A stretch of DNA of 7,757 bases, from contig CADCQX010000387.1 of assembly GCA_902803695.1 (NCBI GenBank), forward strand, positions 1 through 7,757, in the 5' to 3' direction. The first letter of the stretch is position 1, and each line of letters begins with the position of its first letter. The translations under genes and the position numbers were made by a program. Positions 1-7,093 of the stretch are shown in pieces. The DNA is from Oscillospiraceae bacterium (GTDB lineage: Bacteria > Bacillota > Clostridia > Saccharofermentanales > Saccharofermentanaceae). Under the pieces are notes generated by a model. It was not told the DNA's origin and did not search any database. It saw nothing but the letters and a program-made list of their open reading frames with translations.

Positions 1-487
1 GAAATCTAACAGGAGCGCTCTTGATGACATCTGTATCAACGAGGATTCCGTAAGCCATCTTGGCAGGAACTGACTTTCTGTGACCGCCTACCGTAAGGGA
101 AGCGGAGGAACTGGAAAAACCGTCTGATGATGAACTTGTAGGAACGCTTATGAACGGGATCCTTAGTACATAACCGATATACTTGGCAGCATCGATTACT
201 TTTCCGCCGCCCATACCGATTATTGCCTGAGTCTTATTAGGAAGCTCGAAAGCGAGATTGGTTATATCATTAAAATCCACGGTGTCCATTTCCTGATGGT
301 GAAGGATCTTTACACCTGCTTCCTCACAGGACTTGAATACAGTATCTCCGAACATGGAGATAAGACCGTTTCCGAAAAGGATCGTTACCTGTGTAAGGTC
401 TGCATCCTTAAGGTATGATCCGATCTGAGATGTAACACCTTTTTCGATCTTAAGGATAGAAGGAATGGATATCTGATCTTTGTTCAT
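1..487 (-). CDS. Iron-containing alcohol dehydrogenase family protein, sn-glycerol-1-phosphate dehydrogenase-like (partial, C-terminus missing)
   Basis: The reverse strand reads open from ATG at 487 to the left edge, giving the first 162 residues of what is normally a 350-400 residue protein. Seen: a Rossmann-type NAD(P)-binding signature GMGGGKVIDAAKY (residues 91-103), then VPTSSSSDG followed by FSSSSAS (115-130), then VPAKMAYGILVDTDVIKSAP (140-159). The VPT..S.DG..S..AS pattern is typical of the AraM/EgsA glycerol-1-phosphate dehydrogenase branch (Pfam Fe-ADH_2 type) rather than GldA, which has a different sequence after VPT. The VDTD segment (150-153) should hold the first metal-ligand Asp; the metal-binding histidines lie outside the window. 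The family reduces dihydroxyacetone phosphate to sn-glycerol 1-phosphate in the cytoplasm. The start is supported by AAGGAGGT six bases upstream (complement of 494-501), and it overlaps the phosphatase stop as ATGA, so the pair is translationally coupled. Family membership is firm; the exact substrate is inferred. Confidence 0.8.
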   Translation of the reverse strand, partial: MNKDQISIPSILKIEKGVTSQIGSYLKDADLTQVTILFGNGLISMFGDTVFKSCEEAGVKILHHQEMDTVDFNDITNLAFELPNKTQAIIGMGGGKVIDAAKYIGYVLRIPFISVPTSSSSDGFSSSSASLTVGGHRKSVPAKMAYGILVDTDVIKSAPVRF

Positions 488-1143
488 TTTAAGACCTCCT
501 TGACTGCCTTCGGCAGATCGCTGAATTTATTGATCTTGGCGGTTTCGGAATTGATCGTTCCGAAGCCGTAAGTTGCATGGATAAACGGTAAGCCCGCTTT
601 GGTCGTTGCATCGTAGTCGCTTTGGATATCGCCTACATAGCACGCCTTATCAAGATCGTTTCTCTCGCAGACGAGCTTGATGTTCTCGTCTTTCTGAAGG
701 AAATTATTTCCGTAACATTCGATATCTTCAATGAGGCAGTCAGGTGTTCCCCATGCTATACCGTAATGCTCAAGGAAAGCTTCCACATAGCCTGCCTGAC
801 AGTTGCTTACGATATAGAGGTGATAACCCTGCTTTTTAAGCTTCTCCCATGTCTCGACAAGCTTAGGGTAAAGTATGCCGCCGTGCTCACGAAGATACTC
901 GTTCTCGTATGTTTCGCATGCCTCACGAAGAGCATTTCTCTGCTTTCCTTTTTTCGTGTATGTGAAAAGGGTGTCCGCGATAACATCCATCGGCTTTCCC
1001 ATTACGCTTTGTATATCTTCGCGGGTTACGACCTTGTCAAAACCTGCTTCTTTAACTTTGACCGTCCAGGACTTGGCTACGTTTTCGGAACTGTCCCACA
1101 CCGTACCGTCCATGTCAAATATGATTCCTTTTTTCTCCGACAT
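484..1143 (-). CDS. HAD-superfamily hydrolase, phosphoglycolate phosphatase-like
   Basis: A 219-residue soluble protein with all four HAD motifs: motif I DMDGTVWDS (nucleophile D10, general acid/base D12), motif II with S113 in YIVSN, motif III with K151 in QKDENI, and motif IV GDIQSD (D172, D176). An alpha-helical cap lies between motif I and motif II, as in the Gph/PpaX-like subfamily (Pfam HAD_2). Such enzymes remove phosphate from small cytoplasmic metabolites using Mg2+ and an aspartyl-phosphate intermediate. Length is normal. The start is supported by AAGGAG eight bases upstream (complement of 1152-1157). It is the first gene of a minus-strand operon with the glycerol-1-phosphate dehydrogenase-like gene, overlapping it by 4 nt. 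That pairing suggests a three-carbon phosphate as a possible substrate, but family members are promiscuous and the substrate cannot be read from sequence. Confidence 0.88.
   Translation of the reverse strand: MSEKKGIIFDMDGTVWDSSENVAKSWTVKVKEAGFDKVVTREDIQSVMGKPMDVIADTLFTYTKKGKQRNALREACETYENEYLREHGGILYPKLVETWEKLKKQGYHLYIVSNCQAGYVEAFLEHYGIAWGTPDCLIEDIECYGNNFLQKDENIKLVCERNDLDKACYVGDIQSDYDATTKAGLPFIHATYGFGTINSETAKINKFSDLPKAVKEVLK
494..501 (-). promoter_or_regulatory. Ribosome binding site of the dehydrogenase-like gene
   Basis: The reverse strand reads AAGGAGGT, a near-perfect Shine-Dalgarno, six bases before the ATG at 487. It lies inside the last codons of the phosphatase gene. It fixes the start of the partial dehydrogenase-like gene and confirms that the ATGA overlap is real. 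Confidence 0.8.
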
Positions 1144-1258
1144 AAAATTCTCTCCTTTTTATGATACTTCCTAAGAATAACATATCTGACCTCTTTTTTC
1201 TTTACCTGCCGTGGCAAGTAGTGTATTCTGATTTGAGTTATAAAAACTTGGTGTTGAA
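1144..1258. other. Divergent intergenic region between the phosphatase operon and the exporter gene
   Basis: 115 bp separate two divergently transcribed units. On the minus-strand side it carries the phosphatase ribosome binding site. On the plus side it carries a candidate exporter promoter (1201-1229). A short inverted repeat, TGCC-GT-GGCA (1207-1216), sits within that promoter's spacer. I found no convincing minus-strand -35/-10 pair; TATGTT-like boxes exist there but lack a matching -35. Confidence 0.6.
1201..1229 (+). promoter_or_regulatory. Candidate sigma-A promoter of the LysE-type exporter gene
   Basis: TTTACC (1201-1206) and TATTCT (1224-1229) are separated by exactly 17 bp. Each matches the housekeeping consensus at four of six positions. 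Transcription would start near 1236, about 23 nt before the ATG. The match is modest, so this is a candidate only. Confidence 0.35.
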
Positions 1259-1882
1259 ATGCTTTTCGAATTGATCCTTAAAGGTTATCTCATAGGTCTT
1301 GTACTCGGCGTTCCTGCGGGAGCGATAGGTGCGCTTACCATAAAAAGGACATTATCGCACGGCCTTAAGGGCGGTTTTGCTTCCGGTGCGGGTTCCTGCT
1401 TTGCAGATCTCATATTCGCATTCATAGGCATAATGGGTGTCAATGCCATCTCTGATTTTCTCGAAAAAAAAGAACACATCATAGAGATCTTCGGAGGTCT
1501 TTTGGTCATCGCCATCGGCATATCCTTTTTCGTCCGAAAAGCAAAGCTTGAGAAGGCAGAAGCGAAAGGTGACAGCCTTGTTATATATTTTCTTACGTCC
1601 ATGGGCGCGGCACTTCTTAATCCGGGAACCATGGTCGCTTTTATGATCGCATTCACATCTTTTGATATCACAGATGTTCACGGACCGCTTCAATCCGGTT
1701 CTCTTCTTGTAAGTATCGTTCTCGGTACATTCACCTGGTGGCTGGGTCTTTGCCTGTTCGTGAACTTCCACAGGAATAAGATAACCGACAAGACTTATAA
1801 GCGTGTAAATATCATCCTGGGTTCCTTCGTCATCCTCTGCGGCTTGTTCATAATGGCTCAGGGTATTTTCACCGTGTTATAA
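1259..1882 (+). CDS. LysE/RhtB-family amino-acid or metabolite exporter
   Basis: A 207-residue, strongly hydrophobic protein with about six predicted membrane helices (roughly residues 7-27, 38-62, 73-92, 107-131, 145-168, 183-205). Family hallmarks are the N-terminal GVPAG segment (17-21, in place of the usual PGP), the following TIKRTLSHGLKGGFASGAG glycine-rich stretch, and a conserved NP in helix 4 (LLNPGTM, 119-125). LysE/RhtB proteins export amino acids or related small molecules across the cytoplasmic membrane; the substrate here is unknown. The length is typical. The ATG at 1259 is the only sensible in-frame start, but no good Shine-Dalgarno precedes it (the upstream bases are TTGGTGTTGAA). 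It lies 31 nt before the sugar-sensing operon on the same strand, which has its own promoter-like element, so a functional link with sugar sensing is not implied. Confidence 0.85.
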   Translation: MLFELILKGYLIGLVLGVPAGAIGALTIKRTLSHGLKGGFASGAGSCFADLIFAFIGIMGVNAISDFLEKKEHIIEIFGGLLVIAIGISFFVRKAKLEKAEAKGDSLVIYFLTSMGAALLNPGTMVAFMIAFTSFDITDVHGPLQSGSLLVSIVLGTFTWWLGLCLFVNFHRNKITDKTYKRVNIILGSFVILCGLFIMAQGIFTVL

Positions 1883-1883
1883 T
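1875..1883 (+). promoter_or_regulatory. Extended -10 promoter of the sugar-sensing operon
   Basis: TGTTATAAT is a perfect extended -10 element (TGN-TATAAT, with the -10 at 1878-1883). It overlaps the exporter's TAA stop codon at 1880-1882. No good -35 is present 16-18 bp upstream, which is acceptable for extended -10 promoters. Transcription would begin near 1890, leaving a leader of roughly 24 nt before the ATG at 1914. It suggests the sensor operon is expressed at a basal level independently of the exporter. Confidence 0.5.
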
Positions 1884-1913
1884 ATGAATCATTAAAAGGG
1901 CAGCCGAGGGAAC

Positions 1914-2960
1914 ATGAAGCGTAAGCACAGAGGAACCAGATATTTCTATATTGTCACTTATATAGCGATGATATTAGTTACTGTTATCGTAACAGTCGGT
2001 TTTTTGCGTGTATATCTCAGGACTGACCCGAGATCTTCCCGAAATGAAACCTACGACAAATACTATGTTCTTGTAACTGATGACAGGGAATCCGCTTTTT
2101 GGCAGTCTGTCTATAAGGGAGCTTCCGATTACGGCTTGAATCACAATGTCTATGTCGAGAGTTTAGGTGAGGGTATCTCCAACGATTACACCAAGGCAGA
2201 ACTTATGAGAATGGCCATAGCTTCCAAGGTCGACGGAATAATCCTTAATGCCGATGAGAGCGAAGAGATGGAACAGCTCATCAGTGAAGCAATGGACGCT
2301 TCTATCCCGGTAGTTACCGTTAACAATGACTGTTCCAACAGCCGAAGGATAAGCTATGTCGAGGTTGGTAACTATAACTTAAGTAAAGAGTACAGTAAGC
2401 AGATCATGGAGATCGCAGGCAACATGATCACCGAAGAAGGTCAGATGGTTAAAGTTGCGGTTATCGTTAACTCCGTGCCTTCTTCCGGTCAGTCGATCAT
2501 AAGCGCAGGTATCCAGGAAAGTATTGAGAACTCAGTTGATTTTAGTAATCTCATTTCTCTTGATCTTGTTACGGTAGATGAGTCCAATTCTTTTGCGGTT
2601 GAGGAATCTATAAGAGATCTTTTCATGCAGGAAAGTCTTCCTGATATTATCGTCTGCCTTAATGAGCTTGATACCACATGCGTATATCAGGCTGTAGTTG
2701 ATTTCAACAAAGTAGGTCAGGTCCATATATTGGGTTACTACGATTCCACCACGATCCTTCAGGGAATAGACAGAGAGATCATAGATTCCACCATTAAGAT
2801 CGACACCGTTGAGATGGGAGAATTAGCTGTCGAAGCTTTATTGTCATACGAGAGAGTCGGTTTTGTTAACCAGTACAATACCGTAGATATCATTCTCATA
2901 AACAACACGAATATCAGAGAGTACTACACGGAGGGCTCAAATGAAACACAAGTTCAGTGA
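1914..2960 (+). CDS. Membrane-anchored periplasmic-binding-protein-like sugar sensor (XylFII-type partner of LytS)
   Basis: A 348-residue protein with a basic N-terminus (MKRKHRGTR), a single uncleaved-looking membrane helix (about residues 10-32) and no lipobox Cys, followed by an extracellular type 1 periplasmic-binding fold (about 50-315, Peripla_BP_4/RbsB-like). Recognisable family segments are AFWQSVYKGA (61-70), VDGIILNADES (106-116), IPVVTVNND (131-139), the hinge-side CLNELDTT (248-255), GYYDSTTILQGI (274-285) and KIDTVEMGELAVEALL (295-310). Pocket positions that are usually D/R in sugar binders have changed (for example VNND instead of IDRD), so the ligand may differ or may not be a sugar. 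Its place directly before LytS and YesN matches the clostridial XylFII-LytS-YesN system, where the membrane-associated binding protein contacts the kinase's extracellular domain. The Shine-Dalgarno is weak (GAGGG, 1906-1910, close to ATG). It overlaps the kinase gene by 20 nt. Confidence 0.82.
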   Translation: MKRKHRGTRYFYIVTYIAMILVTVIVTVGFLRVYLRTDPRSSRNETYDKYYVLVTDDRESAFWQSVYKGASDYGLNHNVYVESLGEGISNDYTKAELMRMAIASKVDGIILNADESEEMEQLISEAMDASIPVVTVNNDCSNSRRISYVEVGNYNLSKEYSKQIMEIAGNMITEEGQMVKVAVIVNSVPSSGQSIISAGIQESIENSVDFSNLISLDLVTVDESNSFAVEESIRDLFMQESLPDIIVCLNELDTTCVYQAVVDFNKVGQVHILGYYDSTTILQGIDREIIDSTIKIDTVEMGELAVEALLSYERVGFVNQYNTVDIILINNTNIREYYTEGSNETQVQ

Positions 2961-4428
2961 CTTTCCGTTGCAGCTTAAGATAGCTTTCATATATGTGTTA
3001 TCAAGCGTGTTGATCCTCGTCGTTAACATGAGTCTTTTGATCGGTATCACAACTGTATCTGCCAGGCTTCAAAGAACCTATGAGGATAACCTTTCTCTTA
3101 ATGAGATGACCAAGGCATTATCTGATGTTCAGTCTTCCATGACGCAGTACCTTAACGTTAAATCTTCAGATTCGCTTGAGGAGTATTACATAAGTGAACA
3201 GACCTATAGAAATCTCATTAACGAACTTAATGTTGAAGTAACTGATTCGAATGCCGATGTAATGCAGCGTAACATCAAGTACATGAGTGAGGAGTATCTT
3301 GATCTCGTATCGCAGACCGTCGAGGCAAAGCGTGGACGTAACGTAGAAAAATACAGACAACGTTATGAACTTGCTACTGAGATGTATAACTTCATCAATT
3401 CATATATCGACAGTTTGAATACAAGACAGTTCGAGGATAATTCCAAGACTTATAGCGAGATCTCACGAAGTCTTCGAAGCATGCAAAACATCAGTTTGAT
3501 CGTTATCATCGCCGTTATCGTTACAAATGCATTCGCGATCATCAACTATACGGGCCGTCTCATAAGACCTTTGAGGGTCCTCTCAAGATCGGCGGATGAA
3601 GTCGCTAAGGGTAACTTCGATGTAGAGCTTCCCAGAGTTGAAAGTAAAGATGAGATCGGTGTCGTTACGAAAGCATTTAATAAGATGGTCGTAAGTATCC
3701 GTAATTACATCGATCAGATCAAAGAGAACATGGAGCTCGAGCGTCAGCATAAGGAAAAGGAACTTATGATGGAGACGCACCTTAAGGACGCACAGCTTAA
3801 GTACCTTCAGGCTCAGATCAATCCGCACTTCCTGTTCAATACACTTAATGCGGGTGCGCAGCTTGCCATGATGGAAGGTGCGGACAAGACATACGAGTTT
3901 GTTCAGAATATGTCCGAGTTCTTCAGATACAATATAAACAAGAATGATGAGATCATTAAGCTTCGTGATGAGATAGAGCTTGTAAATCACTACATGTTCA
4001 TCATCAATGTACGTTTTGCAGGAGAGATAAACTTTATAAAGGACATCGACGAGAGCCTTCTGGATGCGGATATCCCGAGTATGATAATCCAGCCTCTTGT
4101 CGAAAATGCTGTCAATCACGGCGTAAGGAACGTGGAGTATGATAAAGTAATAACCGTATCGGTTAAGCGCGTGGAGAATAATGTCTGCGTAAGTGTTAAG
4201 GATAATGGTGTCGGAATGAGTGAAGAGATCATAAACGAGATCCTTAGCGGAAACAAGAAAAAACGCACCGATTCAATGGATTCAAACGGTGTTGGTCTGG
4301 ATAACGTTATCGAGCGATTGAAGATATTCCTTGATTCCGATGATGTTATGAGTATAGTAAGTGAGGGCAAGAACAAGGGAACGGAATTCCTTTTCTATCT
4401 GCCTGTTAAGGAGACAGATTATGTATAA
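2941..4428 (+). CDS. LytS/YesM-type sensor histidine kinase
   Basis: A 495-residue membrane kinase. Order of parts: first membrane helix (about 14-37), extracellular helical domain (about 38-183), second helix (about 184-204), HAMP linker (about 205-257; LIRPLRVLSRSADEVAKGNFDVELP and DEIGVVTKAFNKM are visible), a charged coiled coil (258-288), the His_kinase domain with QINPHFLFNTLN (292-303; phospho-acceptor H296), and an ATPase domain with N box QPLVENAVNHG (384-394), G1 box DNGVGM (421-426) and G2 box NGVGLDN (449-455). All catalytic motifs are intact. Family kinases phosphorylate YesN-type regulators; in the xylose system of Clostridium beijerinckii the LytS outer domain binds XylFII. The start has GGAGGG (2930-2935) five bases upstream, within the preceding gene. 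The stop overlaps the regulator gene by 8 nt. Confidence 0.95.
   Translation: MKHKFSDFPLQLKIAFIYVLSSVLILVVNMSLLIGITTVSARLQRTYEDNLSLNEMTKALSDVQSSMTQYLNVKSSDSLEEYYISEQTYRNLINELNVEVTDSNADVMQRNIKYMSEEYLDLVSQTVEAKRGRNVEKYRQRYELATEMYNFINSYIDSLNTRQFEDNSKTYSEISRSLRSMQNISLIVIIAVIVTNAFAIINYTGRLIRPLRVLSRSADEVAKGNFDVELPRVESKDEIGVVTKAFNKMVVSIRNYIDQIKENMELERQHKEKELMMETHLKDAQLKYLQAQINPHFLFNTLNAGAQLAMMEGADKTYEFVQNMSEFFRYNINKNDEIIKLRDEIELVNHYMFIINVRFAGEINFIKDIDESLLDADIPSMIIQPLVENAVNHGVRNVEYDKVITVSVKRVENNVCVSVKDNGVGMSEEIINEILSGNKKKRTDSMDSNGVGLDNVIERLKIFLDSDDVMSIVSEGKNKGTEFLFYLPVKETDYV
4408..4413 (+). promoter_or_regulatory. Ribosome binding site that fixes the regulator start
   Basis: AAGGAG lies seven bases before the ATG at 4421. 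The open frame extends back to another ATG at 4361, but that would add 20 residues unlike any receiver domain and lacks a ribosome binding site. From 4421 the protein begins MYKIMLADDE, the normal first strand of a receiver domain. Confidence 0.85.
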
Positions 4429-6016
4429 GATAATGCTTGCAGATGACGAAGGAATCGTAACCGATTCTCTTAAGTTCATTATCGAAAAAGAATTCGGCGA
4501 TCTTTGTGAGGTCAGGACCGCTAAAACGGGAAGAAGTGCAATAGAACTTGCCGAGACTTTCTCACCGGATATCATCGTCATGGATATCATGATGCCGGGT
4601 ATCAACGGTATTGATGCGATGAAAGAGATCAGAAGAACGAATAACAAAGTCGTTCTTATCGTTATGTCTGCATATGATAAGTTCGACTATGCCCAGGAAT
4701 CTATCGCGCTGGATGTTTTGGAGTACATCACAAAACCGATGGAAAAGAACAAGATAGTTGCGATCATCCGTAAGGCCATGGAAGTCATCGACGGCCAGAG
4801 GATGCAAAGGACCAACGATCTCATCATAAAAGAGAAACTCGAGATAGTCGTACCGATCATCGAGAGCGGTTTTATCTATAATGTCCTTTTCCAGGAAAAG
4901 TTCAATGAAGATATAGAAAGCTACAAGTCTATCCTGGAGATCCGTGATGAGCAGGGATTCATGATAGCATTTGTCTGTGGTGATAAGCAGGACGGCAGCC
5001 ATCTTACTAATGCAGTTGGTTCCTCCGTTAAGCTTCAGCAGCACTATAACGAGATAAGAGATGCTTTTAAAGAGAGCTTTACCTGTCTTGTCGGATCCAT
5101 AATGGCCAACAAGATCGCTGTACTTGTTCCGACAGATAAGAAAGAACTTACTTTGGACGAGCGTATCTCGATAATCGACAAGGCCCGTGATATCGCGAGG
5201 ATCCTTATGGTCAAGACCAACCAGCAGATAAGGATCGGTATCGGAAGTATTAAGCCTATGATGGAACTTAAGACTTCTTATAGCGAAGCTCTTAAGGCCC
5301 TTACGATGACAACGGAGAATGTTATTCACGTAGAAGACCTTCCGATCGGACTTGAATATGAGAGTAACTATCCTAGAGATCTCGAAAAGCAGCTTTTCGA
5401 TGAGATAAAGGAAGGAAACGATTCCAAGGTTGCTGTATCTTCAAATGCTTATTTTGACTGGATGCTCAAGAACCCTTCAACCGGTATCATGGATATGCGT
5501 CTTAAGATACTTGAGTTTGTACTGTGGGCAGAAAAGATCGCATACAATTCAGGCGGAATGAAGTATGTTTTCGATTCGAGAGCAAATTACCTTCCGCAGA
5601 TCATGGCGACTGAAGATCATGAGGAACTTCGCAGATGGTTCCTTGATAAGATGACTGAAGCTACGAGAAACGTAGTGGAGAAGAAAGCGGAAAAATCCAC
5701 GAAGACCATCGCGTCCGCAAAGGAATACATAAGAAAGAACTTTAATGCGGATATCTCCCTCGAAGATGTTTCAAGAGAAGTAAACATAAGTCCTTACTAT
5801 TTCAGTAAGCTCTTTAAGGATGAGACGGGTGAAGGTTTTGTTGAGTATCTTACGAACTTGAGGATCGATAAGGCAAAGGAATTATTGAGCGGAACTTCCT
5901 ATTCCATGAAGGAGATCTGTCAGATGGTCGGTTATACAGATCCGAACTATTTTTCGAGGATATTCAAGAAGAATGTGGGAGTCACTCCTACAGAGTATAA
6001 GGAGAATATGCTATGA
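4421..6016 (+). CDS. YesN-type response regulator, AraC-family DNA-binding
   Basis: A 531-residue cytoplasmic regulator. The N-terminal receiver domain (about 1-120) has the acidic pair D8/D9, phospho-acceptor D55 in IVMDIMMPG, S83 and K105 (in ITKP), all intact. The long middle region (about 130-420) includes an IGIGSIKPMMELKTSYSEALKAL segment typical of YesN regulators and resembling a degenerate GGDEF-like module. The last ~100 residues form an AraC/XylS double helix-turn-helix (ISLEDVSREVNISPYYFSKLFK, then the second unit MKEICQMVGYTDPNYFSRIFKKNVGVTPTEYK). It should be phosphorylated by the adjacent LytS kinase and activate transcription at direct-repeat sites. The best candidate target is the repeat pair before the ChvE-like gene at 7101-7162. 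The start at 4421 overlaps the kinase stop by 8 nt; the stop overlaps the next gene as ATGA. Confidence 0.95.
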   Translation: MYKIMLADDEGIVTDSLKFIIEKEFGDLCEVRTAKTGRSAIELAETFSPDIIVMDIMMPGINGIDAMKEIRRTNNKVVLIVMSAYDKFDYAQESIALDVLEYITKPMEKNKIVAIIRKAMEVIDGQRMQRTNDLIIKEKLEIVVPIIESGFIYNVLFQEKFNEDIESYKSILEIRDEQGFMIAFVCGDKQDGSHLTNAVGSSVKLQQHYNEIRDAFKESFTCLVGSIMANKIAVLVPTDKKELTLDERISIIDKARDIARILMVKTNQQIRIGIGSIKPMMELKTSYSEALKALTMTTENVIHVEDLPIGLEYESNYPRDLEKQLFDEIKEGNDSKVAVSSNAYFDWMLKNPSTGIMDMRLKILEFVLWAEKIAYNSGGMKYVFDSRANYLPQIMATEDHEELRRWFLDKMTEATRNVVEKKAEKSTKTIASAKEYIRKNFNADISLEDVSREVNISPYYFSKLFKDETGEGFVEYLTNLRIDKAKELLSGTSYSMKEICQMVGYTDPNYFSRIFKKNVGVTPTEYKENML

Positions 6017-7074
6017 GGACCAGGATAAAGGCATTGCTGCTTTCCATATGCATGATCTTTGCTTTTTTGCTTCCTTCCTGTAAGGGAATGAATAATGAGC
6101 AGGTTCAAAATCCGAAGGACAGCAACAAGATCAAGATAGGCATGAGCTTTGACTCGTTCATCATCGAGCGCTGGCAAAGAGACAGGGATGTCTTCGTATC
6201 TGCGGCCAAGGAATTGGGCGCTGAAGTCAACGTTCAGAATGCCAATGGTTCTCTTGATGAGCAGAAAAAGCAGATCAAGTATTTTATCGATGAAGGTATG
6301 GACGTTATCGTCATCATCGCCATCGACGGTTTTAATCTTTCCGAGGAAGTTGCTCTTGCCAAGGAGAAGGGTATCAAGGTTATCGCCTATGACCGTTTGA
6401 TCTGTAACGCCGATGTTGATCTTTATATATCATTCAATAACATTCGTGTTGGTGAGCTCATGGCAGAAGCCCTGGTCGACAGCGGCAAGCTCAAGAAAAA
6501 GAAAGTCCTGATGCTCGGAGGCTCTGAGGACGATAACAACGTCTATCTCGTAGAAGCGGGCTTCAAGCAGGTCATGGACGAGAATAATATAACCATAATC
6601 GATTCTATGCATGCGGCAGGCTGGAGAGCCGAGATCGCTGCTTCCTATGTTCGAAAAAACCAGACCACAGTTAAGTCGGTTGACGCCATCATGTGCGGTA
6701 ACGACAACCTTGCAAGTGCCGTAGTTCCTGTTTTGGCCGAGATGCGTCTTGCAGGCGACATGCTCGTCACCGGTCAGGACGCCGACCTTGAAGCATGCCA
6801 GAGGATCGTTGAGGGGACTCAGCTCATGACTGTTTATAAGCCTGTTGAGCGTCTCGCTCAGAAAGCAGCCGAATGTGCGATCAAGCTTGCCAAGGATGAG
6901 ACATTGGAGAACGAACCTGATTATTCCCTCATGGACGACGGAACCTATGACGTTCCTTGCATCGCTCTTGAACCTATAATGGTTACCGAGGACAATATCG
7001 ACGAAGTCATCATCGCCAGCGGTTTCCATTTAAAAGAAGATGTATACCTTAATGTTCCGGGTAAGTCGGATTGA
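6013..7074 (+). CDS. XylF-like D-xylose-binding lipoprotein
   Basis: A 353-residue secreted lipoprotein. The signal peptide ends in LPSC, with lipidated Cys 23 (the Pro at -2 is unusual but tolerated). The mature part is a type 1 binding fold close to the E. coli D-xylose-binding protein XylF. From memory of that protein, matching segments are IGMSFD..IIERWQRDRDVF (42-61), IKVIAYDRLI (121-130), DLYISFNN (136-143), VLMLGGSEDDNN (165-176), GNDNLA (229-234), GQDADLEA (254-261) and TQLMTVYKP (269-277). These include most sugar-contacting segments, so binding of xylose or a similar aldose is likely. It is the last gene of the sensor operon, coupled to the regulator by ATGA with AAGGAG (5999-6004) eight bases upstream. 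No ABC ATPase or permease follows; the next gene is a separately promoted, different binding protein. It could therefore act as a second sensor input or feed the neighbouring transporter. Confidence 0.85.
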   Translation: MRTRIKALLLSICMIFAFLLPSCKGMNNEQVQNPKDSNKIKIGMSFDSFIIERWQRDRDVFVSAAKELGAEVNVQNANGSLDEQKKQIKYFIDEGMDVIVIIAIDGFNLSEEVALAKEKGIKVIAYDRLICNADVDLYISFNNIRVGELMAEALVDSGKLKKKKVLMLGGSEDDNNVYLVEAGFKQVMDENNITIIDSMHAAGWRAEIAASYVRKNQTTVKSVDAIMCGNDNLASAVVPVLAEMRLAGDMLVTGQDADLEACQRIVEGTQLMTVYKPVERLAQKAAECAIKLAKDETLENEPDYSLMDDGTYDVPCIALEPIMVTEDNIDEVIIASGFHLKEDVYLNVPGKSD

Positions 7075-7093
7075 TATAGCATTATTTTTTCTT

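Noticed and set aside
622..1164. 180-codon open frame on the plus strand
   Set aside because: Antisense to the HAD phosphatase, whose motifs are all intact; the translation shows no family signature.
1144..1258. Minus-strand promoter for the phosphatase operon
   Set aside because: TATGTT- and TATCAT-like boxes occur, but none has an acceptable -35 at 16-18 bp, and the second would start transcription inside the ribosome binding site.
3583..4119. 178-codon open frame on the minus strand
   Set aside because: Antisense to the conserved kinase core (HAMP to N box); a shadow frame.
4361..4420. N-terminal extension of the response regulator from the ATG at 4361
   Set aside because: The added 20 residues are arginine-rich read-through of the kinase gene, unlike a receiver domain, while the ATG at 4421 has a well-spaced AAGGAG.
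4562..5329. 255-codon open frame on the minus strand
   Set aside because: It lies wholly antisense to the intact YesN-type regulator, has no ribosome binding site and no recognisable domain; it arises from the codon bias of the real gene.
6430..7029. 199-codon open frame on the minus strand
   Set aside because: Antisense to the XylF-like gene, no domain or start signal.
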